DNA from: DTU089 sp964421815
GTDB taxonomy: Bacteria; Bacillota; Clostridia; Oscillospirales; Acutalibacteraceae
Assembly: GCA_964421815.1 (NCBI GenBank)
Contig: CAYQYT010000001.1
Span: forward strand, 124,001 to 188,000
DNA length: 64,000 nt
Direction of reading: 5' to 3'
Positions 9,443 through 17,455 of this stretch are shown piece by piece. The notes under the pieces were generated by a model that saw only the letters and a list, made by a program, of their open reading frames with translations, had not been told where the DNA came from and made no database searches. Position 1 is the stretch's first letter. Every line of letters begins with the position of its first letter. The translations under genes and the position numbers were made by a program.

Positions 9443-9471
9443 TTGCAATTTTCTTGATTTTAGTGTATCAT
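9443..9471 (+). promoter_or_regulatory. Promoter of the PHP-domain gene
   Basis: TTGCAA and TATCAT are separated by 17 bases. The same pair with the same spacing occurs upstream of the GH3 gene at 32357-32385. The leader to the chosen start is about 140 bases and includes a small hairpin (CTTTTGC with GCAAAAG, 9577-9595). Confidence 0.5.
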
Positions 9472-9613
9472 AATGTTATTGGTATATTCGGGGTATATAG
9501 GCTATTTTGTAGGTATAACAATAAAAGTTCTGTAAAAATGATATATTAATATGAAATAAGTAAATGTGGAAATAAACTTTTGCATTGGCAAAAGCGTGAA
9601 AGGATGGATTTTT

Positions 9614-10480
9614 TTGTCAGCGGATTTACATTGCCATACTCGATTGTCTAACGGCTCTCTCGGTATTGAAGATTTAATTTTACTTGCAAAAAAACGCGGT
9701 ATTACAACAATCGCAATTACCGACCACGACTGTCTTGCGGGTACGGTAAGAGGTAAGGTTATCGGAGAAAGGCACGGAGTTACTGTTATTCCCGGTGTTG
9801 AACTTTCGGGAACGGACAAGGCTACGGGTCAGGAGATACATATGCTTTGTTATAAGCCCGATTTCCCTGACAGACTTGAGGGGCTTTGCCGCCGCAGTTC
9901 ACTTATAAGAAAAAAATCAACCCATATTATGATGCTTAAAGCGGCACAGCGTTACCCTGTTACACCGGAGTTTATTGTAAAATGCGCCTCCGGTTCTACA
10001 AATATTTTTAAAATCCACATTATGCAGGCGCTTATGGAGAACGGCTATACGGACAGAATTTACGGTGATCTTTATAAAACCCTTTTCTCATCGGATGTTG
10101 AGGGCAATATAAATAATGTTCCCCAATATGAAGATGTTTTCGATGTTTTGAAGGCTATCCACGATGCGGGTGGTGTTGCGGTTCTTGCAAATCCCCAGCG
10201 TTGCAAAAATGATAAGTTGTTGGACGAGCTTGTTGCCGCAGGTCTTGATGGTATTGAGGTTTACAGTCCCGAACTCTCCGATGAGGAAAAAGCAGAGTTT
10301 GTAAAATATGCAAAGAAAAATAAACTCCTTACAACCGGTGGCTCAAACTTCAAGGGCTTATATAATAAAAATGTAGTTTCAGTTGGCGATTGCGATCTGC
10401 CCGACGAATGTGTTCAGGAGCTTAACACATACAAAACAAGAAAAAAGAAAGCCGAGCGCAAAGCGGCTAAAGGGGAATAA
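9614..10480 (+). CDS. PHP-domain protein with degenerate C-terminal metal site
   Basis: This 288-residue cytoplasmic protein resembles the YciV/RNase AM-like PHP phosphoesterases. Present are DLHCH (residues 4-8), ITDHDC, GVELSG and IHMLCY, that is, the first half of the metal site. Where relatives have LAHP and SDFHG, this protein has LANPQR and GGSNFKG, so a His, an Asp and a second His ligand are replaced by Asn, Asn and Lys. It may be inactive or bind fewer metals. I chose TTG at 9614 because AGGA sits nine bases upstream; GTG codons at 9566 and 9596 lack ribosome binding sites. Confidence 0.8.
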   Translation: MSADLHCHTRLSNGSLGIEDLILLAKKRGITTIAITDHDCLAGTVRGKVIGERHGVTVIPGVELSGTDKATGQEIHMLCYKPDFPDRLEGLCRRSSLIRKKSTHIMMLKAAQRYPVTPEFIVKCASGSTNIFKIHIMQALMENGYTDRIYGDLYKTLFSSDVEGNINNVPQYEDVFDVLKAIHDAGGVAVLANPQRCKNDKLLDELVAAGLDGIEVYSPELSDEEKAEFVKYAKKNKLLTTGGSNFKGLYNKNVVSVGDCDLPDECVQELNTYKTRKKKAERKAAKGE

Positions 10481-10511
10481 CTTCCCATTATATATAATGC
10501 CATAAATATTT

Positions 10512-10551
10512 CAGAGGTCTGTAAACTTTCGTTTTACAGACCTCTGTTTTT
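10512..10551 (+). terminator. Intrinsic terminator after the PHP gene
   Basis: A perfect 14-bp stem (10512-10525 with 10533-10546) and a 7-base loop are followed by five T. Confidence 0.9.
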
Positions 10552-10609
10552 GGGTTTAAGATGTTTATATATTGGGTTTTATGCGCTCAACACATTTTTA
10601 ACAACCCCA

Positions 10610-11707
10610 TCACCATTTGTTTTCCACATATTCGCAGAAAGCATACATATCTTTTATTTTCAACTTCGTTCCGTCGTCCAATGTGACGTCGCCGCTCCAA
10701 AGTCCGTGAACCTGGTGGGAATGCATTCTTGCAACACCGAAGTTCATATCGGAGTGTTGGTCAAAGAAAGGTTTCATTGTAAGATTGAATCTGCCGTCCT
10801 CGGAAACGAATTTCCAGGGTTGCATATACTTGTCGGGTTTGGGGAAGGTTTCCACATCCACCGCGCCGAATTTGTGTGCTTTGCCGTCATAGAAAATGCA
10901 AGTTTCCGTGGCATTGCTTTCGTCACCTATTGCCCATGTGATTTCAAAGCCGAAAATGTGCTTGTCGCCCTTTTCATCCGTAAGATATGTTGAACCGTTG
11001 CCCCAATACCAAACCATTTGGTAGGGTGTGTTGACACGCCCCCAATCCAGAACGCAGAAAGTGTTTTCCTTGCTGAATTCGTAAACATCATCACCGTATT
11101 TAAAGGTTCCCTCACAGGGCATACAGTTTTGCTTTGTTGTCATAAAATATTTTGTGGGTGCATTTTCAAAAGGCAGGACTGTTGTTATATTTTCAAGTCC
11201 GGGCATAATATCCATTTGGAAATTACACTCAACAATTTTTCCTTTTACGGGCATTTTGAAATAAAGGGTTCGTGAGTTTTCCTTTGTATCAAAATCAAGT
11301 TCTGCTTTTCCCACTTTTGCTTTAAATCTGTTGGGTGCATCACCTTTTGCGGGAAGTATGTATTTATTGTCCCCGCCAAGGAAAAGCGCCGTTGCATCGG
11401 CAATGACCTTTCCGTTTTTTATATCGATGAGTTTTGCGGCGGCATAACCGCCGATTGAAATGTTTGCAAAACTGATTTGCACGGAATAATCCTTGTTGCC
11501 GAGTTGATAAAAATCCCATTCTTTTTTTCTTTTGTTGGGTTTGGACAAAGATCTTTCGTAGTCAAAGACGTTGTGCCTTGCCCAACCCTTTGCAAGCAAA
11601 GTTCCGTCCGAATCAAGCAAGGGGGACTTTTGCGTGTATTCCGTTTGTTTTGATTTTTCTTTCCATTGGTTAAAGGGTATGTAGGTTCTTTTCGTTTCGT
11701 TACTCAT
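10610..11707 (-). CDS. DUF2804 family protein
   Basis: The 365-residue soluble protein has the look of the DUF2804 family: an early GWARHNVFDYERS segment, CVLDWGRVNTPYQMVWYWGNG in the middle and a C-terminal VHGLWSGDVTLDDGTKLKI. It is rich in aromatic residues and beta strands, and relatives are thought to adopt a lipocalin-like barrel. No enzymatic activity is established. There is no signal peptide. AGGGAG precedes the ATG and the gene has its own promoter, so it appears monocistronic. Confidence 0.75.
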   Translation of the reverse strand: MSNETKRTYIPFNQWKEKSKQTEYTQKSPLLDSDGTLLAKGWARHNVFDYERSLSKPNKRKKEWDFYQLGNKDYSVQISFANISIGGYAAAKLIDIKNGKVIADATALFLGGDNKYILPAKGDAPNRFKAKVGKAELDFDTKENSRTLYFKMPVKGKIVECNFQMDIMPGLENITTVLPFENAPTKYFMTTKQNCMPCEGTFKYGDDVYEFSKENTFCVLDWGRVNTPYQMVWYWGNGSTYLTDEKGDKHIFGFEITWAIGDESNATETCIFYDGKAHKFGAVDVETFPKPDKYMQPWKFVSEDGRFNLTMKPFFDQHSDMNFGVARMHSHQVHGLWSGDVTLDDGTKLKIKDMYAFCEYVENKW

Positions 11708-11742
11708 AAAAACACTCCCTAAAGAAAACTTATTTCAAATAT

Positions 11743-11772
11743 ATTGTAGCAGATTTCTGCATGTGTTTGCAA
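11743..11772 (-). promoter_or_regulatory. Promoter of the DUF2804 gene
   Basis: On the minus strand TTGCAA and TACAAT are 18 bases apart, ending 35 bases before the start codon. Confidence 0.55.
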
Positions 11773-11785
11773 TGATTAGTAAACA

Positions 11786-11829
11786 AAAAAATCGGGAGTT
11801 GTAAAAAACTTCCGTCTTTTACAACTCCG
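11786..11829 (-). terminator. Intrinsic terminator after the exported PHP gene
   Basis: A 12-bp stem (11795-11806 with 11817-11828) is followed on the minus strand by seven T, 20 bases past the stop codon. Confidence 0.88.
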
Positions 11830-11848
11830 TTAATGATTTAATATCGAA

Positions 11849-13354
11849 TTAGCCGTTGATAGCATCCCAGATTATCTGGAAAAGTTCAAGAGAGCCGAGG
11901 AATCTTACAACAGTATCGGGAATGATACTCAAAATCTTCCAGAAATCTCTGAAGTCCGAATCCTGCTCCGTTGTGTTTACGGGAGCATCATCATATTCAA
12001 GAAGGAATGCCTGGGTATAAACGATACCGCCCACACCGAAAATTTCCGCTCTTACATAACTGCCGATATTTGCAGCATAATCATCAAGATCAATGGAATT
12101 GCCGTATGCAATGGTATTTCCGTTTGCGATCCAACGGATGCAAAGAGCATCATCAGTATCAAGTGTGATTGTATCTGCATCATCGTTAACGGTTACGGAA
12201 TTGATATAGGGAGCCTCAACATCAAGGGGGGCTTCGTATTTTGCGTTGTAATCGTCAACCTGTCTTGCGAGAATATCTTCTGCGATTGCAACTGCTTCGC
12301 TGTTGCCGTTTTCAAGAAGATAGTTTGCAATTTCTTTAAGTTCTTCATTGTTGCCGAGTTTTTTACTTGCGGCAAAGAAAGCACCTGTGCTCATGGCTGT
12401 TTTAAGGTTGTCAACAGTGTTTTCGGGCATAAGCATCATTGTGTAACCGGTGTATGCGGCGTCAACGCTGTGGGCATCACTTGTTGCAGTACCGAGAACA
12501 TTTCTTCCCTTGGGAGCAAGGTTCATAAGGAGAATATCCCAGAGTTTTCTGTCATAACGAGTTCTGGAGTCACCCTTACTGTTCATATCAATACCCATAC
12601 AGGAGGGGTATTTTTCAAGAAGGCTTGTGAATTTATCAATGTAATATTTGTATGTAGCGTCGGTGTAATCGTATGCGTCCGCGGTGCAATCCTCGTGACG
12701 TGCGTCCGTGTATTCACCGGGGTGATTGATAACTGAAAGACCGCCAAGCTCGTCAACTGCCTTGATGGGTGTTTCGTAATCACTTGTACCACCGAGAAGG
12801 CCGTTGCCGTAATCTACGAACCAAGAGTTAACGTGAGCATTGTTAAGAGAAGAGGGATTGTTCTCAATAGCAAAAGGTACGCGGAGCATCTTTTGGCCTG
12901 TTGTACCGTTCTCGTATGTCTGGTAGTAATAGTCGCCGCCGTTTTCGGTAACAACATCGTAACGGTCGCCGTCAAAGGTAAGACCGCCGTTGGGATCAAG
13001 TTGAACAAGTTCAGTTCCCGGATGTCTCATATCAACAAAGATTTTGAGAGCGGGGATTACCTGCTGTTCTGTCCAAGAATAGCTCGAAAGACCGTGGTCG
13101 GAAACAGCATATACGTCAAAGCCGTATTTGTAGTTGATTTCAAGCATTTCCTTGAGAGTGGATCTGCCGTCCGATGCGGTTGTGTGAGTGTGAAGGTCGG
13201 TTTTGTACTGATCCCATGACCAATCAACATCTGCATAGGGGTTTACAATTGTGTAATCTCTGTCGGTTCTTGCGGCAAGTCCCACTGTTGAAAGGGCACT
13301 TGCAAGTAAAGCAACAACACAGATAACAGAGATAACCTTCTTTGTCATTTTCAT
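11849..13354 (-). CDS. Exported CehA/McbA-like PHP metallohydrolase
   Basis: The ATG at 13354 has AAAGGTGAT upstream and opens a 501-residue protein with a Sec signal peptide (KMTKK, hydrophobic core, GLAARTD at about 30). The PHP domain keeps all expected ligands: TDLHTHTTASDG (about residues 47-58), VSDHG, INHPGEY and TSDAHS. A C-terminal beta domain of about 120 residues follows and ends in a hydrophobic FLGSLELFQIIWDAI. Exported relatives are hydrolases of uncertain natural substrate. No sorting motif is visible. Confidence 0.8.
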   Translation of the reverse strand: MKMTKKVISVICVVALLASALSTVGLAARTDRDYTIVNPYADVDWSWDQYKTDLHTHTTASDGRSTLKEMLEINYKYGFDVYAVSDHGLSSYSWTEQQVIPALKIFVDMRHPGTELVQLDPNGGLTFDGDRYDVVTENGGDYYYQTYENGTTGQKMLRVPFAIENNPSSLNNAHVNSWFVDYGNGLLGGTSDYETPIKAVDELGGLSVINHPGEYTDARHEDCTADAYDYTDATYKYYIDKFTSLLEKYPSCMGIDMNSKGDSRTRYDRKLWDILLMNLAPKGRNVLGTATSDAHSVDAAYTGYTMMLMPENTVDNLKTAMSTGAFFAASKKLGNNEELKEIANYLLENGNSEAVAIAEDILARQVDDYNAKYEAPLDVEAPYINSVTVNDDADTITLDTDDALCIRWIANGNTIAYGNSIDLDDYAANIGSYVRAEIFGVGGIVYTQAFLLEYDDAPVNTTEQDSDFRDFWKILSIIPDTVVRFLGSLELFQIIWDAING

Positions 13355-13475
13355 CAATATCACCTTTCTTTGTGTTATTTGTAATTCTTTTGGATTTTTA
13401 CTCCGTTCCTGTAAAAAGTTACGAAACGCATAAAATTTGCAGAATGTACAACAATCCACAGTAATATATAATATA

Positions 13476-13504
13476 ATTGTAATACTTTGGAAAAAAGAAT
13501 TCAA
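13476..13504 (-). promoter_or_regulatory. Promoter of the exported PHP gene
   Basis: On the minus strand TTGAAT and TACAAT are 17 bases apart; the leader to the chosen ATG is about 115 bases. This supports the ATG at 13354 rather than the longer open frame. Confidence 0.55.
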
Positions 13505-13598
13505 GTAACAACTTTTATGAAAAATGTCGCTTATTTATGTGTTAAACATACAAAATCATCAAATAAAATGCAGTTTTTTCGCAAACCCGTCAATAAGG

Positions 13599-13787
13599 TT
13601 ACTTCTTGTTTGAATCGGATGTGGCTTTGTTTAAAATTGAAACGCTTAAAACGATAATTCCTACAACAAGAAATATACCTATCATACCTGCACCGGAGCA
13701 GAGAAGAGCTTCGCCGATATTTTTTGTTGTAAAGGCAAGGCCTTCCGTAACGGACATTGAAATCATCTGTGAAAGTATATTATACAT
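13599..13787 (-). CDS. OadG-like small membrane subunit, 62 aa
   Basis: The protein has one transmembrane segment (about residues 33-53, CSGAGMIGIFLVVGIIVLSV) and a charged tail, the layout of gamma (OadG) subunits of sodium-pumping decarboxylases. Typical OadG also carries a longer Pro/Ala-rich tail, which is absent here. It starts 15 bases after oadB with a GGGGGT ribosome binding site and is last in the operon. The assignment rests on position, size and the Gly-rich membrane segment. Confidence 0.7.
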   Translation of the reverse strand: MYNILSQMISMSVTEGLAFTTKNIGEALLCSGAGMIGIFLVVGIIVLSVSILNKATSDSNKK

Positions 13788-13802
13788 TATGAATACCCCC
13801 TA

Positions 13803-14963
13803 TTATTTACCGAAGAAGTTGAGAATCATACCGCCGGCGATAACTGAGGCGATTTGGCCGGAAACATTTACACCGGTTGCGTGCATAAGAAGGAAGTTCT
13901 GATTGTCCTCTTCAAGACCCATTTTATGAACAACACGGGAGGACATGGGGAACGCGGAAATACCTGCCGCACCGATCATGGGGTTGAACTTTTTGCCTTC
14001 GGGAAGGAAAAGGTTCAGGAATTTTGCAAAGAGAACTCCGCCTGCGGTGTCGAAAATAAATGCTACAAGTCCAAGACCGAGAATAAGAGCGGTTTCCCAG
14101 GTTAAGAAAGCATCTGCATTCATATTTCTTGCAACGGTGATACCCAAAAGAATCGTAATAAGGTTTGCAAGAACTTTTTGTGCGGTTTCGGAGAGGGAAT
14201 CGAGAACTCCGCATTCTCTTACAAGGTTACCGAACATAAGGAAACCGACAAGAACTGCGGACTGGGGTGAAACAACACCCGCAATGATTGAAACAACAAT
14301 GGGGAAAAGAATTCTTGTTGTTTTTGAAACTGATTTGCCCTCGTATTTCATACGGATACGACGTTCCTTTTTGGTTGTAAGGAGTTTGATAACAGGGGGC
14401 TGAACAATGGGCACAAGTGCCATGTAGGAATATGCCGCAACAATAATTGCACCGATGTATTTTGAGCCCAACTCCGATGCAACGAAAATTGATGTGGGAC
14501 CGTCAGCCGCACCGATAATTGCAATGGAAGCCGCCTCGTTTATGGGGAAGAAAAGGGAGGCAACGCAGAGCGTGAAGAAAATACCGAACTGAGCCGCCGC
14601 ACCGAAAATCATAAGTTTCGGGTTGGAGAGCAACGGACCGAAGTCAATCATTGCGCCGATACCGATGAACAGTAACAACGGGAATAATTCATTGGCAACA
14701 CCGGCATTGTAGAGAACTTCAATAGCCCCGTGTTCGGAGATAACACCCTCTGTAAGAGCCAGGGGCAAGTTAACGAGAATTGTACCGAAACCCATGGGTA
14801 AAAGGAGGGTCGGTTCCATGTCCTTTGCAATGGCCAAATAAATAAGTAATCCGCCGATTGCCCACATTACAAGCATGGGGATGATCTCAGAAGTAAAATC
14901 CATTCCCATTACGGCTTCAAAAAGACTGATAATTTTTGAGCCGAAATCCATTAGTGTATCCAT
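13803..14963 (-). CDS. oadB: Sodium ion-translocating decarboxylase beta subunit (OadB family)
   Basis: The 386-residue integral membrane protein shows the OadB signatures: IGIGAMIDFGPLL (about 108-120), IIGAADGPTSIF and the late GAAGISAFPMSSRVV. Beta subunits couple decarboxylation of carboxybiotin to Na+ export. The partner alpha subunit and biotin carrier are not in this window, so the parent substrate (oxaloacetate, methylmalonyl-CoA or glutaconyl-CoA) cannot be assigned. It begins 29 bases after the GH38 gene, with AAGGA before the ATG, and the OadG-like gene follows. Confidence 0.92.
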   Translation of the reverse strand: MDTLMDFGSKIISLFEAVMGMDFTSEIIPMLVMWAIGGLLIYLAIAKDMEPTLLLPMGFGTILVNLPLALTEGVISEHGAIEVLYNAGVANELFPLLLFIGIGAMIDFGPLLSNPKLMIFGAAAQFGIFFTLCVASLFFPINEAASIAIIGAADGPTSIFVASELGSKYIGAIIVAAYSYMALVPIVQPPVIKLLTTKKERRIRMKYEGKSVSKTTRILFPIVVSIIAGVVSPQSAVLVGFLMFGNLVRECGVLDSLSETAQKVLANLITILLGITVARNMNADAFLTWETALILGLGLVAFIFDTAGGVLFAKFLNLFLPEGKKFNPMIGAAGISAFPMSSRVVHKMGLEEDNQNFLLMHATGVNVSGQIASVIAGGMILNFFGK

Positions 14964-14992
14964 ATTTTTCCTTCTTTCGTTTTTGTTTATAA

Positions 14993-17455
14993 TTAAACGA
15001 TACCTTCAAGGAAGTTCGTTTCTTTAACATTTAACTCACGGTCAACGCGGAATGTTTTAATTTCGTGCTTACCGATATCGAACCAGAAACCGTTATCAAA
15101 AAGTTTTGACATTATGTAACAACGGGTGGATTCAACACCTTTTGTTTCATAAAGTCTTATAATAAGGTCGCCGCTTCCGTCCTCACAGCGTTTGAGGGCG
15201 GTAATGAGGACATTGTCAGCATTGGTGTAAAGGAATGAATCCTTCTGCTGTAACTCGCCCTTGTGATAACTTTCGGGAACCGTAACAACATTGTTGTTGA
15301 AAAGGTGGGCTTCCTTAACGATATCGCTGTTTTCCGCTTCGCCGTCGTGGAGATAAATACCGTAGGAGAAACGGTTTAAGCCCTCATCGGTAAAATTGAA
15401 GTTGGCGTCCGGTCTGTAGGAATAGTGGTCGGCAAAAATCACATTTCTTAAAGCGGTTAACCTCAATTCCGCACCGGGACAGTCGTAACTGTATTTTGAG
15501 TCGCTCATAAGGGATAAACCGAAACGCTTTCCGCCCTTTGATACTGTAAGATCCGCCCAGTTAAGTGCGGGTTCTTCATCGCCGTCACAGGGGCGTTTAA
15601 TGAAACCGTTGGGGATTTCGTAGGTGGAAATTTCCTTCTTTCCGCCCACGGGGAAAGCAAATTTAAGGAGGGTGAAGTTTTCCTGCCACATTGCTTTGCA
15701 GTCAACTTTTAGGGTTTTCTGACCTTTGGAAAGAATGAATTCCTGGGTGAGATATGACTCGTTGAATTTGTGCATAGTGCGGATTACGGAACGCAAAGCA
15801 CCTTTTTCAACCCGTTCAATACTCACAAGTTCCATAAGACCCTTAACCTCATGAAATTTGAAAACATTATGAGCCCAGGTGTCCGTTTTATCATCGTTTA
15901 TAACCGTGGGTATTGCAAGGTAATTGTCACCTGCGTATTCCGTGTCGGTTTCTTTGTTTACAAGGCTTTTGATGTAGCCTGTCTGACTGTCAAGTTCAAC
16001 GGAGAGGTATTCGTTTTCCATAAAGAAATCCTGTTCACCGGTGAGTTCCTTGTCAGCCCGGGTTCGGTCTATTTCCAGCCAATAGGTAGAATAGCCGAAA
16101 GGCGGCACTTTTGCCATAAACAATGTGTCAAGATGGTCATCATTTGAACGGGAGGAACGTACATTCTGGAAAATTACGGAGTTACCCTCGGAGTCCGTAA
16201 CGGATTTTGAGGGATGGTACGTTCTTACGGGCATATTGATTTCATAGGAATGGGGGTTGAAAACCACTACGGGACGGGGGAAACCGTTGTCCGCACCGGT
16301 GTAGTGACGGGTTTCAAATACCGCATCGCTTACTCCCTCAATCCAGGTATCAATTTTACGGGAAATTCGGAGAACTGCGTTGTTATAAGCCTCCGAAGCA
16401 ATATTCAAAGCATAACTTTCGGATTCCTTAACATCTTCGTATGCCTCCATAATGGAGCAACCGCAAAGAATGTCGTGGAACTGATTGAAACACACCTTTT
16501 TCCAGGCGGATTCAAATTCTTTCGTCTTGGGCTTTGCATCGGTGACAAGGGAGGATATTGTATCCCACTTTTCTGCCGCCGCAAGATTATTTTCTGCCCT
16601 GCGGTTAAGGGCTTTTACAAGTGAAGTTGCACTGTAACAACCGCTGGCATGATGCTGAAGTTCGTCCTGCCAGACAGGGATTTCAAGGAATTGATTGAGC
16701 ATGTCTTCAAAATATGCGTCGGGGGAAGAAAATTCTAATTCATTGTAGCCCTCTTTTTTGAGATTTGCTTTCAGGTATTCTATAGCACCTTTTGTGGGGC
16801 CGCCACCGTGGTTACCCACCCCGTAGAAAAGCATCATTCCGTGACCTGTTTCTTCCGCACGCTTGTTTGCTTCTTCAATTCTTTTGTCGATGGTCTCCTT
16901 GCCCTCTGCACCGTATCCGTCGGGAATTCGGTATGCCAGAATCCGCGAGCCGTCGGCACTGTCCCACCAGAAAGCATTTTCGGGAATGTTGGGGTTTTCG
17001 TGCATTCCGGGGCGGTGGAAAACATAGGAATGCATACCGCCTTTGCTGATGAGTTGGGGAATCATTGCATTGTGGCCGAATGAGTCAACATTGTAGCCGG
17101 TTTTACAGGTGATTCCGAATTTTTCGTAATAGTAAAGTTGACTGTAAAGAGCCTGACGGGCAAAACTTTCGCCTGAGGGCATATTGCAGTCGGGTTGAAC
17201 CCACCATCCGTTGACGGGAACCCATCTGCCCTTTTTTACCATTGCCCTGATTTCTTCAAACATTTTCGGGTCAATTTCTTCAACCCATTGATAGTAAGCG
17301 GCAGAGGAGCAGGTGAAAATGAAATCATCATACTCATATAATCTGTCAAGGGCGCTGCGGAAAGTCTGGAGAACTTCACCGCAACCCTCCTGCCAACGCC
17401 AGAGCCAAATTGGGTCAAGATGGGCATTGCCAATGAGTTTTATTGTTTTATTCAT
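14993..17455 (-). CDS. Glycoside hydrolase family 38 alpha-mannosidase
   Basis: The 820-residue protein has the GH38 zinc site and catalytic residues: NAHLDPIW (His12, Asp14) and YNVDSFGHN with the nucleophile Asp124, then the helical middle domain and C-terminal beta domains. It has no signal peptide, so it likely trims imported mannosides in the cytoplasm. The ATG at 17455 overlaps the upstream stop (TAATG) and follows GGAGGGAG, so the 23 extra upstream codons in the frame are not used. Expression is coupled to the propeller protein gene. Confidence 0.92.
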   Translation of the reverse strand: MNKTIKLIGNAHLDPIWLWRWQEGCGEVLQTFRSALDRLYEYDDFIFTCSSAAYYQWVEEIDPKMFEEIRAMVKKGRWVPVNGWWVQPDCNMPSGESFARQALYSQLYYYEKFGITCKTGYNVDSFGHNAMIPQLISKGGMHSYVFHRPGMHENPNIPENAFWWDSADGSRILAYRIPDGYGAEGKETIDKRIEEANKRAEETGHGMMLFYGVGNHGGGPTKGAIEYLKANLKKEGYNELEFSSPDAYFEDMLNQFLEIPVWQDELQHHASGCYSATSLVKALNRRAENNLAAAEKWDTISSLVTDAKPKTKEFESAWKKVCFNQFHDILCGCSIMEAYEDVKESESYALNIASEAYNNAVLRISRKIDTWIEGVSDAVFETRHYTGADNGFPRPVVVFNPHSYEINMPVRTYHPSKSVTDSEGNSVIFQNVRSSRSNDDHLDTLFMAKVPPFGYSTYWLEIDRTRADKELTGEQDFFMENEYLSVELDSQTGYIKSLVNKETDTEYAGDNYLAIPTVINDDKTDTWAHNVFKFHEVKGLMELVSIERVEKGALRSVIRTMHKFNESYLTQEFILSKGQKTLKVDCKAMWQENFTLLKFAFPVGGKKEISTYEIPNGFIKRPCDGDEEPALNWADLTVSKGGKRFGLSLMSDSKYSYDCPGAELRLTALRNVIFADHYSYRPDANFNFTDEGLNRFSYGIYLHDGEAENSDIVKEAHLFNNNVVTVPESYHKGELQQKDSFLYTNADNVLITALKRCEDGSGDLIIRLYETKGVESTRCYIMSKLFDNGFWFDIGKHEIKTFRVDRELNVKETNFLEGIV

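Noticed and set aside
9577..9595. Hairpin CTTTTGC/GCAAAAG before the PHP gene, considered as riboswitch or terminator
   Set aside because: Only seven base pairs, no T run and no conserved aptamer elements around it.
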